From the NCBI RefSeq assembly GCF_027214005.1, contig NZ_JAPWGY010000013.1, positions 1 through 46,164 on the forward strand: DNA of 46,164 nt, in the 5' to 3' direction. Under the pieces are notes generated by a model, which saw only the letters and a list, made by a program, of their open reading frames with translations, was not told the DNA's origin and ran no database searches. Each line of letters starts with the position of its first letter. The first letter of the stretch is position 1. Position numbers and translations under genes: made by a program. The DNA comes from Kiloniella laminariae. GTDB lineage: Bacteria > Pseudomonadota > Alphaproteobacteria > Kiloniellales > Kiloniellaceae. Below, piece by piece: positions 1-8,603 of this stretch.

Positions 1-89
1 CCCATGAAACACCTCCTCCCGAAAGTGAATCATAGAATACCGCTTTTGGGAATCCCGAAACCGATTCAGATCAAAAGAAAAACGCTTTA
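1..89 (-). mobile_element. Left terminal copy of an 89-bp inverted repeat, probable 5' end of an insertion sequence
   Basis: These 89 bases are the exact reverse complement of 46076-46164. Read on the minus strand the unit begins AAGCGTTTTTC next to a TA or YTAA step and ends in GGGAGGAGGTG followed by ATG at the window edge, which looks like a strong ribosome-binding site and start codon of a transposase lying outside. The reading frame of the neighbouring gene loses homology to its paralogs exactly here. The family is not identifiable from this fragment; a TA or YTAA target would fit IS630 or IS5 type elements. A repeat at both ends is also what an assembler leaves when a contig stops inside a multicopy element. 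Confidence 0.75.
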
Positions 90-310
90 AAATGGGCGAT
101 ACCCCGACGCCCGGGGAGTTGCAGAATTTCGACCGGGCACCCCAAAGCTTGATAAACCTCTTTAAACGGCTCGATAGCAGCCGTCGTCAGATCATTACCA
201 CTAATCACTCCGATTTTTTGTGGACAGGTATAGATGCCTTGAGAATGAACCTCCCCAATAGCTCCCCAGCTGAGAACAAAAAACAATGCAGCAAGAAGAA
301 CCAGCTTCAT
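71..310 (-). pseudogene. Truncated periplasmic binding-like protein, third paralog, cut by the terminal element
   Basis: The ATG at 310 follows an AAGGGA ribosome-binding site and opens a clear signal peptide (hydrophobic residues 3-16, likely cleavage near residue 24). The mature part matches the two paralogs at 1300-2022 and 2110-2829, including the Cys-Pro near the N terminus and the LGCPV...PGRRGI block. Homology stops after GIAHF, where the paralogs continue with FN-M-VDGE; the last codons (KAFFF, stop) come from the 89-bp repeat. The remaining product would be 79 residues against about 240 for intact members, so it is almost certainly non-functional. The missing part may lie on another contig. 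Confidence 0.8.
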
Positions 311-575
311 ACTTTATCCCTTAACAAGGAACTCCTGCCTGCAGAATAACACTATTATACCGGGCAAAACAGACCCTGACCTCTCCCAAAAAGACAATAG
401 CTCCAATTCGGCAAATATTCCAAGGCATGACAGACTCCCCGAGCCTCTTGACACCAACTTGCGACTGACAGCTTTCAACACTCAAAAGTTGTGTACACGA
501 CAAAGGAAATACCTGAGAATACAGCGACAGGAGAATATGACAATCTTCAGAAAGCGCTTGAAACCCGGTGATGCA

Positions 576-1193
576 TTACGACAGTGCTGTACGGATCCGG
601 CTTAGCTGTGTCGGGGTAATTCCGATATGTGAAGCAATGTGATACTGGGACAAACGGGCTTCTAGTTCGGGATAGCGTTCGCGAAAACTCAGATAACGCT
701 GGGTCGCATTCTCCTGCACCAGGGCGACTTCACGGCTTTCCTTGGCCAGGACCCAGTTCTTTTCCAGATAGAGAATATGAAACCACTTCAGGTCTTCATA
801 TTGTTGCAACAGCTCACGGTACTTGTGAAAGTTCACCGTGATCAACCGGGTTTCTTCCAGCGCCTGGATTGAGAAATCCGACGGTTTTTGCTCTAACAGG
901 GAAACCATTGACCCCGGATATGTCCCCTCGGGAAAGAAGACCTTGTTGTATTCGTTTCCTTTTGTATCTGTGACATAGAAACGCAACAACCCGCTGAAAA
1001 CAAAACCGAATGACGAAGGAATCTCGCCCGCGAGAAACCATACAGCATGGCGCTTTAATACCCGGGGCGAGAGAATGCGCGAAAATTCATTCCAGGTCTG
1101 ATCAGACAGGGAACAGTATTCTTCCATCGAAGCACGCAGAGTTTCAATCGCAAGCAAGCCCCAGCTGTCTTTGTTTTGTCGAGCCACCGTCAT
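576..1193 (-). CDS. Crp/Fnr-family transcriptional regulator
   Basis: This 205-residue protein has the length and order of a Crp/Fnr regulator. A cyclic-nucleotide-binding beta-barrel covers about residues 25-130 (GEIPSSFGFVFSGLLRFY, then FPEGTYPGSM as the phosphate-cassette position), followed by a dimer helix rich in charged residues. A C-terminal winged helix-turn-helix follows, with the recognition part IASHIGITPTQLSRIR at about 184-200. The usual cAMP-contact RSS/TSS arginine is not evident and there is no N-terminal cysteine cluster, so neither classical cAMP nor Fe-S sensing is supported. It lies between the truncated and intact members of a paralog family on the same strand and could control them; that is inference. 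The start at 1193 has only a weak ribosome-binding site, so a later start is possible. Confidence 0.8.
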   Translation of the reverse strand: MTVARQNKDSWGLLAIETLRASMEEYCSLSDQTWNEFSRILSPRVLKRHAVWFLAGEIPSSFGFVFSGLLRFYVTDTKGNEYNKVFFPEGTYPGSMVSLLEQKPSDFSIQALEETRLITVNFHKYRELLQQYEDLKWFHILYLEKNWVLAKESREVALVQENATQRYLSFRERYPELEARLSQYHIASHIGITPTQLSRIRTALS

Positions 1194-1299
1194 TCAACAC
1201 AGCACCGTAATTTCAGGAAATAAAAAAGGGTGAGCAACAAGATGCCTTCCCCACCAGATTAAGCCTCACTTTTCTTCTGTTCGACAACAGGGAATATTT

Positions 1300-2022
1300 T
1301 TACTGGGTTACCACAGCTGCTTTGCCTTTATGATCAACCTTCATATCTTCCAGAACAGCGAAAGGCTCGTGCTGATCGAGATATTGGGAAAAGCGGGCCA
1401 TAAAGGGCGTAAACTCCACCCCCAGGTAATGATAAAGTGGTGCGTGGATAATTCTCCCCCCCTTCTGCGGCACAGGTAAAACTTCTCCCTCGGTAATTTT
1501 TGTCATCATTATAAAATCGGTATAGAGGAACGACCCGATTTCCCCTGTTTGATAGGCTTTTACCAACTCTTCCGAGCTGTTAAAGACCTTTCCACGATGG
1601 TTTTTCATGTAATTTTCCTGCCAGATAACCCCAAAAAGATATCCGGTCGGGCGCGTCTCGCGTACTTGCAGATCAGGGTGCAGCCAAAGAGATCCATCTT
1701 GGTAAAACATCGGACGACTGGAGCGGACAAATTCACGACTGTAGTGAGGTTCAACAATATCAAACCGGTGAAGCTCACCATCAACCTCCATACTGTTAAA
1801 CAATGATATTCCCCGCCGTCCCGGTACCGCCAGGACAGTCACAGAGCAGCCAAGCGCATCATAGACAGATTTGAGGATTTTTTGGCTGGTCTGATCCAGA
1901 AAGCTGTTGCTGACAGACGATACAACCTGTGGACAGCCTCCTTCACCTTCAGCCAGAACCCGCCCGGGGAACAAAAAGAGAAAAAAGAAAGCACCAAGCA
2001 GCTGGAGATATGATCTTTTCAC
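1300..2022 (-). CDS. Periplasmic binding-like protein, paralog A
   Basis: A secreted protein of 240 residues from a GTG at 2022. This start is chosen because it reads V/MKRSYLQL like the neighbouring paralog's MKRLYLQL, with a GGGGGGCG stretch just upstream; an upstream TTG would add five residues. It has a signal peptide (hydrophobic 7-21, likely cleavage after VLA), then a CPQV start of the mature chain. Size and the pattern of an aromatic-rich two-lobe fold suggest a family-3-like solute-binding domain, but I recognise no named family and no ligand motif. It is roughly 60% identical by eye to the protein at 2110-2829. Both keep PGRRGI, RFDIVEP, RPMF, GSLW-HPD, GEIGSFLYTD and YLDQHEPF. No ABC permease is nearby, so a role as a receptor or sensor partner is as likely as import. 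Confidence 0.7.
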   Translation of the reverse strand: MKRSYLQLLGAFFFLFLFPGRVLAEGEGGCPQVVSSVSNSFLDQTSQKILKSVYDALGCSVTVLAVPGRRGISLFNSMEVDGELHRFDIVEPHYSREFVRSSRPMFYQDGSLWLHPDLQVRETRPTGYLFGVIWQENYMKNHRGKVFNSSEELVKAYQTGEIGSFLYTDFIMMTKITEGEVLPVPQKGGRIIHAPLYHYLGVEFTPFMARFSQYLDQHEPFAVLEDMKVDHKGKAAVVTQ

Positions 2023-2109
2023 CTGCACGCCCCCCAAAGAAAGAACAGTCGGACTCTTGCCGACGACCAGGAATTATCTTGCTCTCCATCTGAGAGCTGA
2101 ACATGGCCT

Positions 2110-2829
2110 TCATTGGGTTCCCACAACAGCTTTTTCGATATTTTCATCTCTTTTTTCGATAAATGAAAAAGGTTCATGCTGGTCGAGATATTTGGCAAAA
2201 CGCCTCATAAAGGGAGTGAATTCAGCGCCAAGATAATGATAGATCGGTGCACGAACAACCCTCTCGCCTTTTAGGGGAATGGGAGAAATTTTGTGAGAGG
2301 AAACCTTAACCTCCATCGCAGAATCTGTATAGAGGAAAGACCCGATCTCTCCATCAGTATATGCCCTCAACAGGTCATTAGAGTTGCTGTAGGATTTCCC
2401 TCTACGGTTCTTCATATAGGTTTCATGCCAAAGAATGCCGAGAACGTATCCAGTCGGAATCTTATCCCGGACCAAGGGATCCGGATGGACCCACAGTGAC
2501 CCGTCTTCATAAAACATAGGGCGTCTTGAACGTACAAATTTGCGGCTGTACTGAGGCTCAACAATATCAAAACGCAGGACTTCACCGTCGACATCCATAT
2601 TGTTAAATAACAGAATTCCTCGACGCCCGGGGACATCCAACACTGTTACCGGGCACCCCAGCTCAGCATAGACGGATTTAAGAACCTTCTTGCTTATCTC
2701 GTTAAGATAGCTGTTGCTGACAGAGGACAGAACTTGGGGGCAGACACCATCTCCTTCGGCCTGCGCTAAACCAGAGAACAAAGTCCCAACAAACAGAATA
2801 CCAGACAGCTGGAGATACAATCTCTTCAA
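2110..2829 (-). CDS. Periplasmic binding-like protein, paralog B
   Basis: A 239-residue exported protein, tandem paralog of the gene just downstream (87 nt gap). The start is a TTG at 2829 in front of KRLYLQL, with AAGGGC some ten bases upstream, and there is no better ATG. The signal peptide has a hydrophobic stretch at about residues 6-20 and a likely cleavage at AQA-EG. The mature chain shares the CPQV N terminus and all conserved blocks of paralog A. The divergent parts are residues 150-190 and the C-terminal tail, which may reflect different ligands. As the first intact gene of the minus-strand run it is probably co-transcribed with paralog A. Function unknown beyond a probable periplasmic ligand-binding role. 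Confidence 0.7.
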   Translation of the reverse strand: MKRLYLQLSGILFVGTLFSGLAQAEGDGVCPQVLSSVSNSYLNEISKKVLKSVYAELGCPVTVLDVPGRRGILLFNNMDVDGEVLRFDIVEPQYSRKFVRSRRPMFYEDGSLWVHPDPLVRDKIPTGYVLGILWHETYMKNRRGKSYSNSNDLLRAYTDGEIGSFLYTDSAMEVKVSSHKISPIPLKGERVVRAPIYHYLGAEFTPFMRRFAKYLDQHEPFSFIEKRDENIEKAVVGTQ

Positions 2830-3275
2830 CGATTACAGCCCTTCATTTATCCGTACTGTACAAGATCAATAGTACACGAATAAACAATGGATTACGATCT
2901 TTTCGTTAACCAGCAACCGAAGCAGGAAAAACAATTACGCCTACCAGCCGGAGGCTTTATTCCTTTGCGGAGCATTCGCTCTTGCCCGCGAAAAACAACA
3001 GGGAAAAACCATCGGTATAAACAGAAAAAAGAAAAAGGGCTGCAGCATCTGCCGCAGCCCAAGTTAAGCTAACCTGACACAAACACCTAAAATGTCAAGC
3101 CGCCTTCCAGTTCCTCTAATACCTCAATTTACCGGGTCAAGGCAACGGATAAGTACTTTTATTCTCGTCACAATTGCTCAATTTCCCAGCAACAGCATCA
3201 AAAGACAAAAGCGCTGTCGGGATCGGGATGATGCTTTACTTGATCATCCCCAACAAATTGCCCTTTTCGTCAGGA
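2830..3275. other. Intergenic region without a gene
   Basis: This 446-nt gap between paralog B and the oxidoreductase holds one clear element, the minus-strand terminator at 3022-3060. The part next to 2830 must contain the promoter of the paralog pair, but no convincing -35/-10 pair was picked out. The open frames here (2887-3072 and 3092-3358, plus strand) show no recognisable protein features. Confidence 0.5.
3022..3060 (-). terminator. Rho-independent terminator of the oxidoreductase gene
   Basis: On the minus strand GGGCTGC (3054-3060) pairs with GCAGCCC (3037-3043) around a 10-nt loop and is followed by a T-rich tract (3022-3036). It lies about 215 nt after the stop of the gene at 3276-4286. 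Confidence 0.75.
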
Positions 3276-4286
3276 TCAGAACCCTTCGAGAACCAGTTTG
3301 CCTTTTGCCGCCCCGGTTTCGATTTTTGCGTGGGCTTTGCCAAGGTTTTCAGCGTTAATCGGCCGTATGACCTCATTGAGAGTGCTGCGCAAGTGCCCCT
3401 TGTCAATTTCGGTTGCGATGTGATTCAGAAGTCTGTGCTGTTCGATCATATCCGGCGTCTGATGCATGGATCTGGCAAACATGAATTCCCAATGCAGGCT
3501 GGCGGCCTTCATTTTCATTCCGCCCATTGGCATCGGCAGATCCGTGTCATCAATTGAGACAATTCCTCCCTGGGGGCGGATCAACTCAACCGCGGCATCC
3601 CAATGACGCATGTCATTGAAAATGGCGATATGATCGACAAAAGTCATCCCCAGCGCCCGGACCTGATCGACCAGCGAGTGATGGTGATTGATCACATGGT
3701 CAGCCCCCAGTTCCTTTACCCAGTTGATCGTTTCCGGACGAGAGGCTGTGGCAATCACGGTCAGTCCGGCCTGTTTGGCCAATTGAATGCCAATAGATCC
3801 GACACCCCCGGCGGCACCGATAATCAGAATAGTCTGCCCTTCATCTTTACCCGCCGGATCTATCGCCAAGCGATCGAAAAAAGCCTCATAGGCGGTGATA
3901 CTGGTCAGCGGCAGGGCTGCGGCTTCCGCAAACGAAAGGCTTTTCGGCTTGTGGCCGACAATACGCTGATCGATCAACTGATATTCGGCATTGCTGCCCG
4001 AACGGGTTATATCACCGGCGTAGTACACCTCATCTCCCGGCTGAAACAGGGTCACATCCGGGCCGACGGCCTCGACAATCCCACTGGCATCCCACCCCAG
4101 AATACGTGGCACCTCCTCTACCTTATCCTTGGGAGCCCGGACTTTGACATCGACCGGATTAACCGCCACTGCTTTGATGGCAACCAGCAGATCCTGGCCT
4201 TGCGGCAGGGGTTTGGGCAAATCAAGATCAAGAAAAACCTCTGGATGATCCACAGGGAGATAACGCGTCAGGCCAACAGCTTTCAT
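3276..4286 (-). CDS. Zinc-independent alcohol dehydrogenase / quinone oxidoreductase family protein
   Basis: A 336-residue medium-chain dehydrogenase/reductase. The N-terminal GroES-like catalytic domain covers about residues 1-125, with NPVDVKVR at 43-50 and the family signature LGWDASGIVEAVG at 63-75. The Rossmann domain carries GAAGGVGS at 157-164. The catalytic-zinc and structural-zinc cysteine ligands of true alcohol dehydrogenases are absent, so it should be an NADPH-dependent quinone or enone reductase-like enzyme rather than a zinc ADH. It resembles the AdhP-like adh_fam_1 group. The ATG at 4286 is preceded by AAAGGAAAAATGAA. It is on the same strand as the cupin and Old Yellow Enzyme genes (38 nt after the cupin stop), so all three may form a small stress or electrophile-detoxification operon with its own terminator at 3022-3060. 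Confidence 0.85.
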   Translation of the reverse strand: MKAVGLTRYLPVDHPEVFLDLDLPKPLPQGQDLLVAIKAVAVNPVDVKVRAPKDKVEEVPRILGWDASGIVEAVGPDVTLFQPGDEVYYAGDITRSGSNAEYQLIDQRIVGHKPKSLSFAEAAALPLTSITAYEAFFDRLAIDPAGKDEGQTILIIGAAGGVGSIGIQLAKQAGLTVIATASRPETINWVKELGADHVINHHHSLVDQVRALGMTFVDHIAIFNDMRHWDAAVELIRPQGGIVSIDDTDLPMPMGGMKMKAASLHWEFMFARSMHQTPDMIEQHRLLNHIATEIDKGHLRSTLNEVIRPINAENLGKAHAKIETGAAKGKLVLEGF

Positions 4287-4324
4287 TTCATTTTTCCTTT
4301 AAAAATCGTTTGGTATCGTTGATG

Positions 4325-4666
4325 TCAACGGGAGAACTCAACCGTGACGAACACCAGCGTACTCTTGCCTGTATTCGTCAGATCGTGAACAAAGCCGTTC
4401 TCGGAAGTAAGGTCGGCAAAATGCCGGGTTTCCCCGGCCTGATAGATGATGTCGACCTCCCGCCCGTCACCAAAACAGGATCGCCCCATACCATCGGTCA
4501 GAACGCTCCAGAAGTAAGGACGGTCATGGCGGTGGGCGGGCAAGCGCTCTCCCGGCTCAAGCCGTAGATGCCACACCTTCATCTCCGCTGTTTCCAACAC
4601 CAGCTCAGTGCCGATCCGGTCATTTGTTGCAGCGGCCAGAAACTCGTCATTTCTGGAGCTGCTCAC
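4325..4666 (-). CDS. Small single-domain cupin protein
   Basis: A 113-residue protein with a single cupin barrel. The first cupin motif is recognisable as GERLPAHRHDRPYFW (about residues 38-52), giving two potential metal-ligand histidines, and the second half contains ETRHFAD (about 79-85) and FVHDLTN. The substrate is unknown. Its ATG overlaps the stop of the upstream Old Yellow Enzyme gene by 4 nt (4663-4666), so the two are translationally coupled. That coupling suggests the cupin supports the reductase pathway, for instance by acting on its substrate or product; this is inference. Confidence 0.75.
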   Translation of the reverse strand: MSSSRNDEFLAAATNDRIGTELVLETAEMKVWHLRLEPGERLPAHRHDRPYFWSVLTDGMGRSCFGDGREVDIIYQAGETRHFADLTSENGFVHDLTNTGKSTLVFVTVEFSR

Positions 4667-5775
4667 TGGTCTCCTGCCTTCTGCCCGGCCGGTTGATAAT
4701 CCGCGTAACCCTTTGCCGTACCACCAAACAGCGTCGCCGGATCAAAGTCTGTCAGGGCAAGTTCTTCCCTGAAACGCCGCGGCAGATCGGGATTGGCAAT
4801 AAAAGGACGCCCATAGGCCACCATATCGGCCAAACCTTGTTCCAGAATTTTGGCCCCACGTTCACGGGTATATTTCCCGGCAACAATTATGACGCCCTGA
4901 TACACAGCCCTGAGCTGGTGACGGAATGCCTCGGGGATAACCGGTGCATCTTCCCAATCCGCTTCAGACAGGTGAATGTAAGCCAACCCGATACGATCCA
5001 GCTCTGCTGCTGCCAAGAGGATGGTCTCAATGATTTCCTCATCCGCCATATTGCGCTGAGTGATATAGGGCGACAGACGGATACCGGTCTTCTCTGCACC
5101 GATTTCTCCGGCAACAGCTTCAGCAACTTCCACCAGAAAGCGGATCCGGTTTTCCTGCGTTCCACCATAAGCATCCTCGCGGTGGTTGGAGGAACGACGC
5201 AGGAACTGGTCGATCAGATAGCCATTGGCCCCATGGATCTCGACACCATCAAACCCCGCGGCCACAGCATTGGCCGCCGCTTTGCGAAAATCCTCGACCA
5301 CCCCGGGAATTTCTGCCAGCGCCAAGGCACGCGGCAAAGGACAATCCACCATTCCCCCTTCTCCGCTCACGGGATCCACAACCCAGACCTGGGCATCCGG
5401 GGAAAGGGCCGAAGGTGCCACAGGCTTGCCATCGTGGTGGAAGGTTTCATGGCTCATACGTCCCACATGCCACAGCTGCAGAAAAATCTTGCCGCCTTCA
5501 GCATGAACCGCATCAGTAACGCCTCGCCATCCCGCAACCTGCTCGGGCGAATAGATTCCAGGGGTAAAGGAATAGCCCTGCCCTTGCGGCGAAATCTGTG
5601 TGGCTTCCGTAATGATCAATCCGGCAGAGGCGCGTTGCCCATAGTACCTGGCCATCAAGGCATTCGGGACGTCGCCCGGCTGGGTTGTCCGGCAACGGGT
5701 CATGGGGGCCATTGCAATTCTGTTCGGCAGATCATTGGCACCAAGACGTAAAGGATCAAACAAGCTGTGACGCAT
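4663..5775 (-). CDS. Old Yellow Enzyme family NAD(P)H:flavin oxidoreductase (ene-reductase)
   Basis: A 370-residue TIM-barrel FMN enzyme of the NemA/xenobiotic reductase class that reduces activated C=C bonds and nitro compounds with NAD(P)H. Diagnostic features are the N-terminal NRIAMAPMTR block (18-27), the LQLWHVGR strand (99-106) with the position-102 tryptophan typical of the family, and the substrate-binding His181/Asn184 pair in HGANGYLIDQF. The SSNHREDAYGG stretch and a C-terminal phosphate-binding GRPFIANPDL follow. It is full length. It overlaps the downstream cupin by 4 nt and is divergent from a LysR regulator (146-nt gap), the standard arrangement for LysR-controlled induction by an electrophile. 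NemA itself is usually under NemR (TetR), so the symbol is not assigned. Confidence 0.92.
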   Translation of the reverse strand: MRHSLFDPLRLGANDLPNRIAMAPMTRCRTTQPGDVPNALMARYYGQRASAGLIITEATQISPQGQGYSFTPGIYSPEQVAGWRGVTDAVHAEGGKIFLQLWHVGRMSHETFHHDGKPVAPSALSPDAQVWVVDPVSGEGGMVDCPLPRALALAEIPGVVEDFRKAAANAVAAGFDGVEIHGANGYLIDQFLRRSSNHREDAYGGTQENRIRFLVEVAEAVAGEIGAEKTGIRLSPYITQRNMADEEIIETILLAAAELDRIGLAYIHLSEADWEDAPVIPEAFRHQLRAVYQGVIIVAGKYTRERGAKILEQGLADMVAYGRPFIANPDLPRRFREELALTDFDPATLFGGTAKGYADYQPAGQKAGDQ

Positions 5776-5881
5776 GACAGGGGGCTCTCTCTAACTAGGG
5801 TCAAAAGGATAACTCCTGGAGGGATCATCAGACCGACCTCCTCTTCCCCTATGAGATAATTCTTGCCACATGATAAAATAA

Positions 5882-5898
5882 TTGGGATTTTATCCAAA
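5882..5898. promoter_or_regulatory. Candidate LysR operator between the Old Yellow Enzyme gene and its divergent regulator
   Basis: TTGGGAT-TTT-ATCCAAA is an interrupted palindrome with one mismatch, lying 24 nt before the LysR start and about 107 nt before the divergent oxidoreductase start. Size and location suit an autoregulatory LysR-type site. It was found by eye only. Confidence 0.4.
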
Positions 5899-5921
5899 AC
5901 ATACTTCGGAAAATCTGAATA

Positions 5922-6839
5922 ATGGATCATCTGGCATCGCTCAGCCTTTTTATACGGATCGTGGAAAAAGGAGGTCTCGCCAGTGCAGGGCGGGATTTTG
6001 GCCTTTCTCCTGCCGCCGTGACCGAACGCCTCGCCTCGCTGGAAAAGCATTACAATGCCAGACTGCTCAACCGGACGACCCGTGCGATCAGTCTCACAGA
6101 TGAAGGACGTGTCCTGTTCGAAGGCGCGCGCAACCTGCTCAGCGAAGCAACAGATCTGGAAAGCCGCATCAGGCATGGCGTGGCCCAGCTCTCTGGTCCC
6201 ATACGACTCAGTGCCCCGATTGATCTTGGTCGCAACCGTGTTGCGCCGCTGGTGGATCAATTTATCGAACACCACCCCGAGATTTCCGTCGAGCTGTGCC
6301 TGTCGGATGGCTACATCGACCTTGTGGCTCAGGGGATAGATCTGGCCCTGCGATTTGGCTCGCTCAAGGACAGCAGCCTGCACAGTAAAAAGATCGGAAC
6401 AAACCGGCGTATTCTTTGCGCATCCCCGGCTTATCTTGCCAGACACCCGGCGCCTGTGCATCCTGATGATCTCAGCGAACACAACTGCCTGCTCATGCGC
6501 TTTGGCATGACCACAGACCGGGAATGGCCCTTTGTCATCGATGGTAAAGTGAAAAACTACAGTGTTCGTGGCAACCGGATTGCCAATGATGGAGCACTGG
6601 TAAAACACTGGTGTTTACTGGGGCACGGATTGGCTCTGAAGTCGCAGTGGGATGTCGAGCTTCATCTGAACAAAGGTGAACTTATCCCGTTGCTCGAGAA
6701 TTTTTCTGCCCCGGAAAACACACTGCAGATCATTTACCCCGGGGGGAAAACACTGCCCAAAAGGGTCCGGACGATGATCGACTTCCTTGCCAGAGAGTTA
6801 GACAGAGGACCCGGCAGGTCCAAACAGCCTTTTGCATAA
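5922..6839 (+). CDS. LysR-family transcriptional regulator
   Basis: A 305-residue LysR-type regulator. The N-terminal winged helix-turn-helix occupies residues 1-60 (MDHLASLSLFIRIVEKGGLASAGRDFGLSPAAVTERLASLE as a continuous pattern), followed by the linker helix and an effector-binding domain at about 90-295. The subtype is the CrgA/DsdC-like group with LNRTTRAISLTDEGR at 47-61. It is transcribed divergently from the Old Yellow Enzyme/cupin operon and is the natural candidate for its control, with effector unknown. The ATG at 5922 gives the usual HTH-proximal start of the family. Confidence 0.9.
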   Translation: MDHLASLSLFIRIVEKGGLASAGRDFGLSPAAVTERLASLEKHYNARLLNRTTRAISLTDEGRVLFEGARNLLSEATDLESRIRHGVAQLSGPIRLSAPIDLGRNRVAPLVDQFIEHHPEISVELCLSDGYIDLVAQGIDLALRFGSLKDSSLHSKKIGTNRRILCASPAYLARHPAPVHPDDLSEHNCLLMRFGMTTDREWPFVIDGKVKNYSVRGNRIANDGALVKHWCLLGHGLALKSQWDVELHLNKGELIPLLENFSAPENTLQIIYPGGKTLPKRVRTMIDFLARELDRGPGRSKQPFA

Positions 6840-7146
6840 GATCCCGGTCAGACGTCAGTAATCGTTGTACCTAGGTTTGATCAATCCTTAAAGGGTAATC
6901 AACAACCAGCTCTCTCAGACGTTACACGTTGCCGCCCGCGGCTGTGTTTTTTAATCACAAAGCGCAAAAAAAAGGGGAAGCGAAAGCTTCCCCTGAAGTT
7001 TATTCACCAGAACATCGGCAGCAGACACCGGGTTCTCTCCCTCCGCAGGTCAGAAGCGGAGTATGGAGCGCGATCAAACCAATCAAAATCGCGGGCAAAG
7101 CCTTGCAGCAAGGACTTTAAGTGACCAAATCCTTTTTCTCCCGCTG
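6840..7146. other. Intergenic region between convergent LysR and phnY genes
   Basis: This 307-nt region contains the phn operon terminator at 6966-6993 and no recognisable gene. The small plus-strand frame at 6929-7120 is low-complexity and starts inside the terminator region, so it is not called. Confidence 0.5.
6966..6993 (-). terminator. Terminator of the phnW-phnA-phnY operon
   Basis: GGGGAAGC-GAAA-GCTTCCCC (6974-6993) is a perfect 8-bp stem. On the minus strand it is followed by eight T residues (6966-6973). It sits about 150 nt past the phnY stop. Confidence 0.85.
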
Positions 7147-8580
7147 TTAGAACCAGGGCAGAGAATAGGTTTTGACGTTGGTGTAGCTCTTCATCGCTTC
7201 GATCACGCCTTCCTTGTAACCCAGGCCGGAATCCTTGATGCCGCCAAAAGGAGACATCTCGATCCGGTAGCCCGGTACTTCCCAGACGTTCACAGTGCCG
7301 GTTTTCAATTCCTTGATGAAGCGTTTGATGTAATTGAAGTTATCGGTACAAACACCGGAAGACAGACCAAAAGCTGTGGAGTTGGACACGCGGATCGCAT
7401 CGTCGATATCCTTGACCCGGATAATCGGAATGGCCGGACCAAAGGTCTCCTCGCGTACCAGTTCACAATCAAACGGCACATGATCGACCACCGTCGGGGG
7501 ATAGAGTGCGCCTTCACGGTTGTTGCCATAAAGCAGCTTGGCACCCACCGAAACCGCATCATTGACCCGACGTTCAAACAGCATAGCTGATTGCTCGTCA
7601 ATCACGGTGCCCAGATCCGTTTCCGGGTCCATCGGATCACCGTATTTCAGCTTCTTGGCTTTTTCCAGGATCAGTCGGGAAAGTTCATCAGCAACTTCCT
7701 CGACCACCAGAATGCGTTTGACCGCTGTACAACGCTGACCAGAGTTTTTGGTCGCGCCCGAAACCGCCAGCTCAGCCGCTTTGTCGAGGTCGGCATCTTC
7801 CATAACGATCAGCGGTGCATTGCCGCCAAGCTCGAGCACTGTGCGGCGATAACCGGCATTTTCAGCGATATACTTGCCAACCGGCACACCACCGGTAAAG
7901 GTCACCAGTTCAATATTCTTGTTGGTGATGAACTCGTTGCCGAGATCTTCCGGCAGGCCGGTGATGATCGACAGCATTTCTTTCGGCAGACCTGCTTCAT
8001 AGATGATATCAGCCAGCAACAGGGCAGTCAGCGGGGTTTTTTCCGTTGGCTTGCAGACGATACAGTTGTTGGTCGCAATTGCCGGGGCGATCTTGTGCGA
8101 GATCATGTTTAGCGGGTGGTTGAAGGGGGTGATTGCTGAAATAGCTTTCAGCGGCTCACGTTCGGTATAGATCTTGCGCTGTTTGCCGTGCGGCGTGATA
8201 TCACAGGAATAGATCTCGCCATCGTCCAGAATGCACATCTGCCCGGCAAGGGTATAGACGTCATAGGCCCGGCCGACTTCATAGAGAGAGTCTTTTTTGC
8301 ACAGACCTGATTCAGCTGTAATCACGTCAGAAATTTCTTCCTTGCGACGGACCAGGGTCTCGGCAATACGGAACAGGATCTGCTGACGGTCATAACGGGT
8401 CAGGGACGAGTTATAATTTGCCGCAATCTCGAAAGCTTCGCGGGCATGCGCCGCCGTACCACGAGGCACTGAACCAACAACTTCATTGGTATAGGGGTAA
8501 TGCACATCAATGCGGCCTTCGGTATCCACCAGTTTACCGGCAATGCGCATCGGCTCGTGGCCAATAATCTTTACAGACAT
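7147..8580 (-). CDS. phnY: Phosphonoacetaldehyde dehydrogenase
   Basis: An NAD+-dependent aldehyde dehydrogenase of 477 residues that oxidises phosphonoacetaldehyde to phosphonoacetate in the cytoplasm. The ALDH catalytic set is complete: the oxyanion asparagine Asn154 in TPFNHPLN, general base Glu250 in LELGGNAP and nucleophile Cys284 in [11 protein letters not shown]. The nucleotide-binding [10 protein letters not shown] (226-235) and the C-terminal [11 protein letters not shown] follow. I place the start at the ATG at 8580, which has GAGGAT eight bases upstream and lies 23 nt after the phnA stop; the longer frame to 8628 would overlap phnA. The assignment to PhnY rather than a generic ALDH rests on the phnW-phnA neighbours. 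The operon ends in the terminator at 6966-6993. Confidence 0.93.
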   Translation of the reverse strand: MSVKIIGHEPMRIAGKLVDTEGRIDVHYPYTNEVVGSVPRGTAAHAREAFEIAANYNSSLTRYDRQQILFRIAETLVRRKEEISDVITAESGLCKKDSLYEVGRAYDVYTLAGQMCILDDGEIYSCDITPHGKQRKIYTEREPLKAISAITPFNHPLNMISHKIAPAIATNNCIVCKPTEKTPLTALLLADIIYEAGLPKEMLSIITGLPEDLGNEFITNKNIELVTFTGGVPVGKYIAENAGYRRTVLELGGNAPLIVMEDADLDKAAELAVSGATKNSGQRCTAVKRILVVEEVADELSRLILEKAKKLKYGDPMDPETDLGTVIDEQSAMLFERRVNDAVSVGAKLLYGNNREGALYPPTVVDHVPFDCELVREETFGPAIPIIRVKDIDDAIRVSNSTAFGLSSGVCTDNFNYIKRFIKELKTGTVNVWEVPGYRIEMSPFGGIKDSGLGYKEGVIEAMKSYTNVKTYSLPWF

Positions 8581-8603
8581 AGCTATATCCTCAATTCTAC
8601 CGG

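Noticed and set aside
3603-4322. Plus-strand 239-codon frame opposite the oxidoreductase gene
   Set aside because: Shadow of the real minus-strand gene, which has complete domain motifs.
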